Part shown: piece after piece, positions 39,801-47,695 of the stretch
Layout of the letters: each line of letters begins with the position of its first letter
Position numbering within the stretch: the stretch's first letter is position 1
NCBI RefSeq assembly: GCF_003569805.1
Contig: NZ_KZ984051.1
Span: 1,219,606 to 1,283,605 of the forward strand
DNA from: Microbacterium halotolerans
GTDB taxonomy: Bacteria > Actinomycetota > Actinomycetes > Actinomycetales > Microbacteriaceae
Length of the DNA stretch: 64,000 nucleotides
Direction: 5' to 3'
Program-made: the position numbers and the translations under genes
The notes under the pieces: model-generated
The model's database searches: none
Seen by the model: only the letters and a program-made list of their open reading frames with translations
Told to the model about the DNA's origin: nothing

Positions 39801-42800
39801 GGTGAGGACGCTGTGGTGAACACGGCCTGTGCTGAGGCGGATATCCCATCGGATTCGGTGGACGAGAACGGTGACCCGTTGGCGCCTGACATCAACTGCG
39901 ACCCGGCTGGCTTCACCCCGCGGGGTGATACCGAGCACGCGAAGGAGCTGATCTCGGCCACTCCGATCGGCGACGGGCAGTGGGAGATCGTGTATGGGAT
40001 CACGGTGGAGAGCATTGAGACTCCGGCCACCGACTACTCGTTGGTCGATGAGCTGCACTTCAGCGATCAGGTCACGATCACTTCAGCGGAGGTGACAGCG
40101 TCTCCGGATGATGTGTTGTTGTCCGATCCGGCGTGGGACGGGCAGGGCAACCTGACGATCACCGACTATGCCGAGATCGAAGGCATGGAGAACCCGGAGT
40201 ATGCCCCGCACGTCTACGAGGTGACGGTGGTCGCCGACGTGCCGTTGCAGCTCGACGGTGCGGGGTCGGGTGCCGACGACCCGACGGCATGCGGCGCGGA
40301 TGGTGAGACGACCGATCGGGCGTTCACCAACACATCCGAGCTGACCAAGTCCAATGGCGAGACCGAGGACGACTGGGCATGCGCGGAGCTGCCGTCGATC
40401 GATGTCGAGAAGTCCATCACCGATGGCCCCGTGCCGAACGGTGACGGAACATGGACGGTCTCCTACGAGGTGGTCGCCACCAACGACGGCGCTGCCGCGG
40501 GTGACTACGACGTGATCGACCAGATGACCGCCGGAGGTGACCTCGACGTCGTCTCGACGGCGATCGTGGGGGCACCCGACGGCGTCACTGCGAACGCGGG
40601 CTGGACGGGCCTGGGCGCCGAGGGCGATGCGGAGAACGTCATCGCCTCCGACGTGACGCTGCCCGGCGGCGGAGTGCACACCTATCAGGTGGAGGTCGTG
40701 CTCGGGATGGCCGAGGGAATCGAAGGTGCTCCGGATGTCGGGGCCTGCCCGGCGGAACCCGGTGCAGACGGTGGCGGTCTGGCCAACACTGCTGAGATCG
40801 TGCACAACGATCTCACCGACTCCGACGAGGAATGCGCCTCCGTGGCAGCGATCGTGATCGACAAGTCGATCTCGAGCGGTCCGGTGCCGAATGGTGACGG
40901 GACGTTCACGATCACCTACGACCTGGTGGCCGAGAACATCGGCGGCGCGGCCGGAGACTACGACCTCGACGACCGGCTGCAGTACGGCGAGGGCATCGAG
41001 ATCACCGAGGCCGGCATCATCACGGCGCCGGATGGCGTCGAGACCAATGCCGACTGGACCGGGCTCGGCGACGAAGGCGCGGCGGAGAACGTCGTGGCAT
41101 CCGACGTCACGCTCGAGATGGATGGCGTGCACACCTACCAGGTGGAGGTCACGGTCCAGCTGGACGAGGACACCATCGACCCATCCGCGCTGGCGTGCCC
41201 GGAGCCGGGATCGGGCGAGAGCGGCGGGCTCGCCAACTCGACCGAACTCGACCACAACGGGATCGTGGACGAGGACGAGGTCTGCGCCTCGCTGCCGCTG
41301 ATCGACATCACCAAGACGATCAGCGAGGGGCCGGTGCCCAACGGCGACGGGACGTGGACGATCAGCTACGAGCTGGTGGCCACCAACACCGGCGGCGCCG
41401 CAGGAGACTACGATCTCACCGACCGGCTGCTGTACGGCGACGGCATCATCGTCGACTCCGCGGACGTCGTCACGGCGCCTGACGGTGTCGAGACGAACGC
41501 CGGCTGGACCGGGCTGGGCGACGAAGGCGCGGCGGAGAACGTCATCTCGTCCGACGTGACGCTGCCAGAGGAGAGCGAGCACACCTACCAGGTGGACGTC
41601 ACGGTCTCCCTGGACCGCGAGACGGTCACGCCGGGAGCACTGGAATGCCCGGAACCCGGATCGGGTGAGAGCGGTGGGCTGGCGAACTCGACCGAGCTCA
41701 CCCACAACGGCGAGAACCGGGACGATGACGTATGCGCCCCGTTGCCGCTGATCGACATCATCAAGTCCCTGGAAGGGCCGGTGATGCCGATCGAGGGTGA
41801 GGACGGCGTCTACGACGTCACGTACGAGCTGCTGGTGACCAACGAGGGCGAAGGTTCCGGCACCTACGACCTCACCGACACCCTGGCCGCAGGCGAGGGC
41901 ATCGAGGTGATCGGTGTCCAGGAGGTCACCACAGACGCCCCGGATGCCGAGCTCAATGACGGCTTCGACGGCATGGAGGACACGGTCATCGTGACCGACC
42001 AGGCCATCGAGGGCGCCGTCGACGGCCCGGTCGAGCACACCTATCTGGTCACCGTGCGGTATGCGGCCGACCTGTCCGATGTCGAGGTCCCCACTGACGG
42101 CATGTGCACCACCGCCGATGGCGGCCCGGCGCCCGGCGCCCTGGACAACCAGGCGACGGTCGACTGGAACGGCATAGAGGAGGAGGACGAGGAGTGCATC
42201 ATCCCCGGCAAGCCCACACTCGACAAGGAGCTGGTCACGGCCGCCCCGGTCGGTGACGGGCAGTGGGAGGTCGTCTACGACCTCACCGTCGGCAACGTCG
42301 GCGGCGAGGCCACCACCTACGATCTCGACGATGAGTTCCTGTTCGCCGACGAGGTCACCGTGGATCAGGTGCAGGTCAGCGGCCCGGACGGCGTCACCCT
42401 TGACGATGCGTTCGACGGAGCGGAGAACACGCGAATCGCCACCGACGTGACGATCGCTGGTCTCGACACGGACGGCTACGCGCCGCACGTGTACACCGTG
42501 ACGGTGCTGGCCGATGTCCCGCTGCGGTTCGACGAGCCCGATGCCGATGGCACCGGATCGCCGGCCTGCACGGAACCTGCCGGGTCGAACACGCTCGAGC
42601 AGGGGCTGAACAACGCAGCCACCCTGACCGACGAGAACGGCAACGAGTCGATCGACACCGACTGCAGTGAGCTGCCGTCGATCTCCGTCGAGAAGGCGAT
42701 CGTGGGTGACCCCGTCGAGGGCGCAGACGGCGAGTGGGTCGTGACCTACGAGATCACTGCGATGAACGACGGGGGTGCAGAAGGCGAGTACACGCTGACG

Positions 42801-43256
42801 GACCGCCTCCGCTACGGCGCCGGGCTCGATGTCACCTCGGCCGAGATCACCCAGGCACCCGACGGTGTGGATGTCTCTGATTCCTGGACGGGTCAGGGCG
42901 CTGCGGGAGCGGAAGCCAACGTCGTCGCACGAGATGTCGCTTTGGGAGCGGGAACGACGCACGTCTACCGTGTCGAGGTCGTCTCCGTGCTCGGCGCGGG
43001 AACCGACTCGTCGACGTTCGCCTGCGGCGACGCAGGTTCCGATGGCGCCTCCGGGTTCACGAACGTCGCGGCGATCGAGCACAACGGCCTCGACCAGCAG
43101 GCGCAGGCGTGCGACACTCCGGACGAGCCGACCCCGCCGGACCTGGCTGTGACCGGGGCCGAGCTCGGGTGGACGGTGACGCTCACCGCTCTGATGCTGC
43201 TGGTTGCGGGTGCAGGCGTCGTGATGGCGGTCCGTCGACGCGACCGCTCGATCTGA
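36864..43256 (+). CDS. Giant LAXTG wall-anchored protein B with seven DUF11/DUF7507-like repeats
   Basis: 2,130 residues from the ATG reading MSMKVQQARSS after GAGAGGGAGA. Signal peptide cleavage probably follows PAQA (residue 41). A large N-terminal region (about 42-585) is aromatic-rich and may hold the binding face. DUF11-like domains follow, including one with DILPYNGDGRGTD that recurs in protein C. Seven tandem repeats of 150-156 residues occupy about 1,023-2,089, each starting like IDVEKSI, ending like LANTAEIVHN, and carrying a cysteine pair. The Lys and Asn positions fit intramolecular isopeptide bonds (inference). The C-terminus is LAVTG, membrane span and RRRDRSI. Likely a long surface stalk or adhesin. 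Confidence 0.9.
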   Translation: MSMKVQQARSSLRPHQWFIAIAAAIVTVLVGSLATALPAQAATVYELEGEWGAETPDTVQTGDSIAATWWANVNDDAEAPGNEPVDNITITVTAVGAVFEDVPPVCLTHDDDPSLDPESEIIDDGATLVCNRGTIDEGTALTLDTTVRVTAVDGEPVSMSATIADQDAELPELAVQNEFVQDIRWEENVSGSTRNDNSRDFTFNWTLFHGGTSPAGADEPIVYQLTVDNSLGAVTQLGPDGCTAFESGTANGHPWSGGGHDASQMAPFVGDCTLTRNSSTSYTLSLSGVDYSHVQVPTTDSAGNSLPTDRVAVASGQIQLRLITTANSGNISVTSDAPEYTAVDGQTTQDDPANNTSTKTWTTGIWNHQWQYGYTGQGGGGSWADIYRVAPETEVAAQVFLTYPNVASQNATQGGMCQVLDTRYSQFVDANVRYDGAQSGELANLPLQYYVGGSALLDPNSGSYDPNASTVCEGAAGWVSEPPADLSTVRAVRTTYSMADVGWSRIIALQVIQQLQPTAEPGQDVWTWGSYITPTSSTNNWVHGNRSLDVGDMPAFGTATPDARYPFAASGRDIMRVIGVSPHVEKSVSPGTVDPGGLATYTLDYSADGTGAVAETVDGYELVDTLPLGVTYVAGSADPEPSIETDGEGRQVLTWVLDDVATNQVHSLSYDVEFADDLPGGSRHVNSAVASVEGLPSDPATASVTINAAGSTSIVKTADQAFIPNVSGDGVGAGSWTVDVVSEDSLPQEFTDTIDILPYNGDGRGTDTAGTYELSGPVTVSMGATVYYTTADPATLSDDPADAANGASGDPAGNTVGWSTTFTADATAVRVITDELEARGAFNFTIPIVTEGMDSGDTLVNRAQGRAENTRLVMRTSAETQIATYYSANLKKYILDPEVALEDATDEDWLDAQEVETYPEHHIGDTVSYRIVVENTGQGTLTNIVIDDDLFPAGSFTIDSLAPGASEFHEFSFVLEEPVGEDAVVNTACAEADIPSDSVDENGDPLAPDINCDPAGFTPRGDTEHAKELISATPIGDGQWEIVYGITVESIETPATDYSLVDELHFSDQVTITSAEVTASPDDVLLSDPAWDGQGNLTITDYAEIEGMENPEYAPHVYEVTVVADVPLQLDGAGSGADDPTACGADGETTDRAFTNTSELTKSNGETEDDWACAELPSIDVEKSITDGPVPNGDGTWTVSYEVVATNDGAAAGDYDVIDQMTAGGDLDVVSTAIVGAPDGVTANAGWTGLGAEGDAENVIASDVTLPGGGVHTYQVEVVLGMAEGIEGAPDVGACPAEPGADGGGLANTAEIVHNDLTDSDEECASVAAIVIDKSISSGPVPNGDGTFTITYDLVAENIGGAAGDYDLDDRLQYGEGIEITEAGIITAPDGVETNADWTGLGDEGAAENVVASDVTLEMDGVHTYQVEVTVQLDEDTIDPSALACPEPGSGESGGLANSTELDHNGIVDEDEVCASLPLIDITKTISEGPVPNGDGTWTISYELVATNTGGAAGDYDLTDRLLYGDGIIVDSADVVTAPDGVETNAGWTGLGDEGAAENVISSDVTLPEESEHTYQVDVTVSLDRETVTPGALECPEPGSGESGGLANSTELTHNGENRDDDVCAPLPLIDIIKSLEGPVMPIEGEDGVYDVTYELLVTNEGEGSGTYDLTDTLAAGEGIEVIGVQEVTTDAPDAELNDGFDGMEDTVIVTDQAIEGAVDGPVEHTYLVTVRYAADLSDVEVPTDGMCTTADGGPAPGALDNQATVDWNGIEEEDEECIIPGKPTLDKELVTAAPVGDGQWEVVYDLTVGNVGGEATTYDLDDEFLFADEVTVDQVQVSGPDGVTLDDAFDGAENTRIATDVTIAGLDTDGYAPHVYTVTVLADVPLRFDEPDADGTGSPACTEPAGSNTLEQGLNNAATLTDENGNESIDTDCSELPSISVEKAIVGDPVEGADGEWVVTYEITAMNDGGAEGEYTLTDRLRYGAGLDVTSAEITQAPDGVDVSDSWTGQGAAGAEANVVARDVALGAGTTHVYRVEVVSVLGAGTDSSTFACGDAGSDGASGFTNVAAIEHNGLDQQAQACDTPDEPTPPDLAVTGAELGWTVTLTALMLLVAGAGVVMAVRRRDRSI
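39930..43130 (+). repeat. Seven-unit tandem repeat in surface gene B
   Basis: Units start at about 39930, 40398, 40851, 41301, 41751, 42213 and 42681: spacing 468, 453, 450, 450, 462 and 468 bases. Units 3 and 4 are closest, sharing exact DNA runs such as GACGAAGGCGCGGCGGAG. Units 1 and 6 form a second subtype (GDGQWE, YAPHVY). Confidence 0.85.
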
Positions 43257-43653
43257 TCTGATGGTAGATGAAGGCTCCGCCTGGACCGCTCGGTCCAGGC
43301 GGAGCCTTCATCTCGTCGTCCGTCGCATCGGTCGGGGTGGGTCACGACCGTCTCTTCACGGACCAGTCGGACACCCTGCGCACCGCTGTTCAGACGGTCC
43401 CTCCCGTGACACGTCTGCTGCGCGGGTCAACTCGACGATGTCATCTTCTCGCCCCGGCAGGTTCTGAGTCGCGCTTTCCTCCGACGTCAGGCATGAAGAC
43501 GGGCCGGGTCATCTTGCTGGTCGGCGTGCTCGGGAACTTCTTTCTGGTTTCTTGCGAACCTCGCGTGATGAACCGCGATCTGCGGAGTCTCATAGGTATG
43601 GACCTGTGTCTCTGCCTATCGGGTAAGGGCACGTTTGATGGAGGGAAGAACTT
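43257..43653. other. Intergenic region before surface protein C
   Basis: 397 bases. After the hairpin no gene is supported. TCATAGGTATGG near 43589-43600 is a possible -10 region, and GGAGGGAAG at 43641-43649 is the ribosome binding site of the next gene. Confidence 0.4.
43267..43312 (+). terminator. Perfect 21-bp hairpin after surface protein B
   Basis: Left arm 43267-43287 (begins GATGAAGGCTCCG), loop GCTC, exact complementary right arm 43292-43312. Begins 11 bases after the stop codon. No T run. Confidence 0.8.
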
Positions 43654-46600
43654 ATGCTGCGTAGTGAAGCGCGTCTGGCGTCACTGTCACGGAGGCTCGC
43701 CGCTGTTGCGGTGGCGATGGTGCTGATGGTGACAGGCCTGGTGGTCGCTCCGTCCGTCGCACTGGCGGCGCCGGGGGATTCAGGCGTGACGCAGTTCCGA
43801 GTCGGAGTCGACTACGACGGACAGGAAGTGCCCAATGCCTGCGACTCTGGTGACACGCCCGAGTTGAACGGTGTCGTCGCGACCAATGACTCCGTCGGCC
43901 TGACGTGGGGCGGAGGCTTCCCGGACGTCGGCGAGACGTACACCCTGTCGCAGGAGCTGCCAGAAGGCTGGTCATGGGACCCCGCGGTGATCGGTCAGAC
44001 CACGAGTGACGGAGGAAACGGCCTCTACGAATCGACAGGAACTGTGAGCGAAGACGGCCGGACGCTGACCGTCGTGCTGACGCCGCTCGTCGAGGGCGCG
44101 GACATCGAGTTCAAGACGCTTCGTGCCGTGCCCAGTCCAGCCGCGGCGGACACCGCATACACGCCGAGCGTGGAAGTCGTCAGCAGCATGGGCACCGAGG
44201 CCGCTGCAGCGGATGAGATCGCAGTCTGCGCCGAGCCGGTCACCGAGCTCAGCAAGCGCCGCGTCGGCGGAGGCCCCCAGTCGGTCGAACGCGATGGAGT
44301 CGTCGGGCAGCAGCAGCAGTTCGAGCTGAGGCTCGAGGTACCGGAGGACGCGATCGGCCAGAAGGTGGGAACCACGATCGAGGCTCCGGCCACGATCGTC
44401 GACTCCTGGGACGGCCCGACGAGTTCGATCTTCCTGCCCATCACCACCGATGGAGTCCAAGCGGAGTGGGTGGCCGGAACGAACAGTGTTGTCTTCACGT
44501 TGGACGACGACGTCTCGATGGGCGAGATGAAGCGGATCCGCTACGCGGTGTGGTGGCCGGACGAAGACCTCCCGAACCCCGCAGACCCTGCGCTGCCGGT
44601 GATGAACACCGCTCATGCGGAGTGGACCACACTGCCCGTCCAGAACGATCGTCAGGTCGTCACCAATCTGAACAGTTCGGGTGAAGGCGGAGCGGGCAAT
44701 ATCGGCAAGCGCCTGTTCTGGGCGGCTGCGGACTCGGGTGCGGAGATTCCCAGCGATCCTCTCACGACGGGTTCTGGCTGGGGTGACGTGGCTCCGAACG
44801 CCACAGAGGTGGTTCCCAGCGGCAGCATGGTGATGGCGGTCATCAGCCACAGGGGAGACACCAGCGCGGATGGAACCCCCGTCGAGTACTCCTACCGCGA
44901 CATCGCTGATACGTGGGATCTCACACAGCAGCGACTGCTCTCCGATGAGATCTGGGTCGGTACCGAAGACGGACAGGCTCTTCCCGCCGGTGACTACGAC
45001 CTGGAGTTCCGGGGTGCGGGCACCTGGCATCAGACGGTCGCTGACGCTGGCGGCTATGACCAGATCGATGGCGTTCGCGCAGTCGTCACCGTCGATACGT
45101 CCGAGCAGCAGTACGTGCGGATGGCGGTGCCGTTCGACGTGATCGCCCCCAACGGCACTCGGCCGGTCGAGGACCGCGCGACGGCGACGGTCCGAACCGC
45201 CCCGGATTCGTCGGACATGACGGTGTCGAGGCCTGCGTCGTATGCGGTGGCCGAGGTGACCCCGACGATCGAGAAGACCGCATCGGCGACATCGATCACT
45301 TCGGGCAACAGCGTGGACTTCACGCTGGCGACGGATGTCGCGCCCCCCGCGGATGCCGATAGCGCACAGACAGAGGGCATCGTCATCACCGACGTGCTGC
45401 CGCTCAACGTGGACAGCTTCGAGGTGATCGATCTGGACGGGTTCTGGACGCGCGACGCCGACACCGTCGACGATGAAGGCAGGACCGTGCTGACCTTCAG
45501 GCACGACGGGGTCGTGACCGACACCGACGAGATCCCCGAGATCACCATTCGCACGATGACGAGTGTGCAGGCGCCGGAGAACGGCACGATGGAGAACATC
45601 GGCACGTTCACCGCGGGCGGTGAGACGGTGCAGGACACCGCATCGGTCGCCGTGTTCCAGTCGAATGTCATCGCGTTCACGAAGGCAGCTGACCCGTCGA
45701 CGATCGAGATCGACGATGACCAGGCGAGTTGGACCACCAGCTGGTTCAACTACCAGAGCAGCTCACAGGGGCAGAGCTACGTCGTCGACGTGCTGCCCTA
45801 CGTGGGCGACGGACGTGGAACGGACTTCTCCGGCGAGTTCGCGCTCGACCGACTCGAGCTCACCGCGGACGCCGCTGTGGGAGCCGTGGTGGAGTACACG
45901 ACCGATGCTCCGGAGCTGGTCGCATCGACGCCGGCTGAAGACCCCGATGGCGTCATCTCATGGCAGCCGGTGACCGACCTCGCGTCACCGCCGTCCGACG
46001 CAACGGCCGTTCGCGTCGTCATCGCCGACTTCGTCTCCGGTGATGCGGGAGTGGGAAGTCTGCGGGTCGTCGGAGCCATCGACGGACAGGAAGCAGGAGA
46101 CCTGTATGTGAACACGGCGTTCGGATACCTGGGAACCGCCGACCGCCCGATGGCGGAGACAGAGGACGCGATCGTCAGCGTCGTCTCGTCGCACATCGAG
46201 GGACGCGTTGTCATCGACCTCGCTCAGACGGGTGAGTATGCCGAATCGATGGACGGACTTCCGGACGTCGTCGTCGGGCTCTTCGCCGCGGACGATCCTT
46301 CTGAGCCTCTGCAGACCGAGACGGTAGGCGACGATGGTGCCTACTCGTTCGAGGTGTCGTCCGGCGACTACGTCGTCCGGCTGACCGAGGTTCCCGAGCA
46401 CTACTCTCCGACGTTCAGCCCTGTCGCCGTCCCCGGCGATCGCACCAGCGATGAGATCGCCGTCGGCCTGGACGAGACGGTCGGCGAGGTGCACTTCGGG
46501 GAGTTCCTGCCGACGTCCACGGCCGGGGTCACGAAGACGTTCGACGGACCGTTCGCCGGTGACAGCGAGGAGTTCGCATCGACCTCCTTCGTCGTCTCCT

Positions 46601-47409
46601 ACACGGCCGACGACGGCACATCCGGCGAGCTGCAGCTCTCGGCGGATGGCGACTGGTACGCGGAGCTGAACGAATCGCTTCCTGCCGGAACGACGGTGAC
46701 GCTCACCGAGGCGGACGTCGACGCTCAGAACCTGCCGACGTACGTCGGCTGGGAGGGCTACTCCTGGATCTCCGGCGACGGCTACACGGTGTCGGAAGAC
46801 GGCCAGACCGCGACGGTCGAGATCGTCGCGGGGACCGTTCCGAACCTGATCCTGCAGAACAGCTTCAGCGAACTGACCGGAACGTTCACCGTCACCAAGG
46901 AGGTCACCGGTGACGGCGCGGGGCAGGTGCCGGGCGACACGCCGTTCGTCGTCGAGCAGAGCCTGGACGGTGGTGAGACCTGGGAGCCCCTGGGAACGGT
47001 CACCCCTGATGAGCCGAGCGTCACACTCCCCGATGCTCTGCGGCTGGGAACCGAGGTGCTGCTGCGAGAGCAGGAGCCGCCGGCTGTTTCCGGGATCGAA
47101 TGGGACGCGGCCGAGTTCTCGGGTGAGCAGGTGACGACGGCTGGCGAACAGAACACGGCAGCGATCGTGATCGCCGAGACCGGCGACACCCGAGTCGTGC
47201 TGACGAATCCAGCCGTTGAGCACTCATCCGAGCCGACGCCGACGCCGACACCGGAGCCGGACGACGAAGGCGACGGCGGAACCGGGGACGGTTCATCCGA
47301 CGGGCTCGCGGTGACAGGCGGATCCGTCTCCTGGATCATCGCCGGAACAGCGGGTCTTGCGCTGGTGCTGGGTGCGCTGCTCCTGGGCCTGCGCCGCCGT
47401 CGGGCCTGA
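43654..47409 (+). CDS. Giant LAXTG wall-anchored protein C with SdrD_B-like and DUF5979 domains
   Basis: 1,251 residues. Start ATG follows GGAGGGAAGAACTT. Signal peptide with probable cleavage after VALA (residue 38). Large N-terminal beta-rich region (about 40-540); DUF11-like domains (about 540-845), including VLPYVGDGRGTD shared with protein B; a domain resembling SdrD_B / prealbumin-like folds (about 849-950, GLPDVVVGLFAADDPSEPL); and two DUF5979-like repeats (about 955-1,190). A short Pro/Thr/Glu linker leads to LAVTG, a membrane span and RRRRA. Likely wall-anchored by a class E sortase. Ligand unknown. Confidence 0.9.
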   Translation: MLRSEARLASLSRRLAAVAVAMVLMVTGLVVAPSVALAAPGDSGVTQFRVGVDYDGQEVPNACDSGDTPELNGVVATNDSVGLTWGGGFPDVGETYTLSQELPEGWSWDPAVIGQTTSDGGNGLYESTGTVSEDGRTLTVVLTPLVEGADIEFKTLRAVPSPAAADTAYTPSVEVVSSMGTEAAAADEIAVCAEPVTELSKRRVGGGPQSVERDGVVGQQQQFELRLEVPEDAIGQKVGTTIEAPATIVDSWDGPTSSIFLPITTDGVQAEWVAGTNSVVFTLDDDVSMGEMKRIRYAVWWPDEDLPNPADPALPVMNTAHAEWTTLPVQNDRQVVTNLNSSGEGGAGNIGKRLFWAAADSGAEIPSDPLTTGSGWGDVAPNATEVVPSGSMVMAVISHRGDTSADGTPVEYSYRDIADTWDLTQQRLLSDEIWVGTEDGQALPAGDYDLEFRGAGTWHQTVADAGGYDQIDGVRAVVTVDTSEQQYVRMAVPFDVIAPNGTRPVEDRATATVRTAPDSSDMTVSRPASYAVAEVTPTIEKTASATSITSGNSVDFTLATDVAPPADADSAQTEGIVITDVLPLNVDSFEVIDLDGFWTRDADTVDDEGRTVLTFRHDGVVTDTDEIPEITIRTMTSVQAPENGTMENIGTFTAGGETVQDTASVAVFQSNVIAFTKAADPSTIEIDDDQASWTTSWFNYQSSSQGQSYVVDVLPYVGDGRGTDFSGEFALDRLELTADAAVGAVVEYTTDAPELVASTPAEDPDGVISWQPVTDLASPPSDATAVRVVIADFVSGDAGVGSLRVVGAIDGQEAGDLYVNTAFGYLGTADRPMAETEDAIVSVVSSHIEGRVVIDLAQTGEYAESMDGLPDVVVGLFAADDPSEPLQTETVGDDGAYSFEVSSGDYVVRLTEVPEHYSPTFSPVAVPGDRTSDEIAVGLDETVGEVHFGEFLPTSTAGVTKTFDGPFAGDSEEFASTSFVVSYTADDGTSGELQLSADGDWYAELNESLPAGTTVTLTEADVDAQNLPTYVGWEGYSWISGDGYTVSEDGQTATVEIVAGTVPNLILQNSFSELTGTFTVTKEVTGDGAGQVPGDTPFVVEQSLDGGETWEPLGTVTPDEPSVTLPDALRLGTEVLLREQEPPAVSGIEWDAAEFSGEQVTTAGEQNTAAIVIAETGDTRVVLTNPAVEHSSEPTPTPTPEPDDEGDGGTGDGSSDGLAVTGGSVSWIIAGTAGLALVLGALLLGLRRRRA

Positions 47410-47420
47410 CCGAGGAACCC

Positions 47421-47462
47421 TTCAGGGGCATGACACGCAAGGCAAGGTGTCATGCCCCTGAA
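47421..47462 (+). terminator. 16-bp hairpin after surface protein C
   Basis: TTCAGGGGCATGACAC (47421-47436), ten-base loop, exact complement (47447-47462). Starts 11 bases after the stop codon. Confidence 0.75.
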
Positions 47463-47632
47463 GCGTGCCAGGGCCGGGGGTAAACCCGAGGGTAAGTTCA
47501 GCCGCGGCTATCGACCGACGTGACTGCGCCAGCATAGCGTCGACACCGTATAGCTCTGTGCCGCGGGGCATCTCCTGTAGCGGGTGTCGTGTGGACGCGG
47601 AGCAGAGCATTCACCGCGGGGAGGGACCGTCG

Positions 47633-47695
47633 ATGAGTACGAAGTCAGGACGTGGGTGCGTCGCGCAGGCAGCACCGTTCAGGAGGCTGCAGTGA
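47633..47695 (+). CDS. Possible 20-residue leader peptide coupled to surface gene D
   Basis: ATG with GGGGAGGGA six bases upstream opens a 20-codon frame (starts MSTKSGRG, ends APFRRLQ). Its TGA overlaps the GTG of gene D (GTGA). The ribosome binding site is at least as good as that of gene D. It may be a coupling leader or an attenuation peptide; no run of one amino acid is present. It could also be chance. Confidence 0.4.
   Translation: MSTKSGRGCVAQAAPFRRLQ

Noticed and set aside
40083..43082. A 999-codon open frame on the minus strand opposite surface gene B
   Set aside because: It mirrors the repeat array of the plus-strand gene, has no ribosome binding site or domain, and the plus frame has a signal peptide, domains and a sorting signal. 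High GC at third positions keeps antisense frames open.
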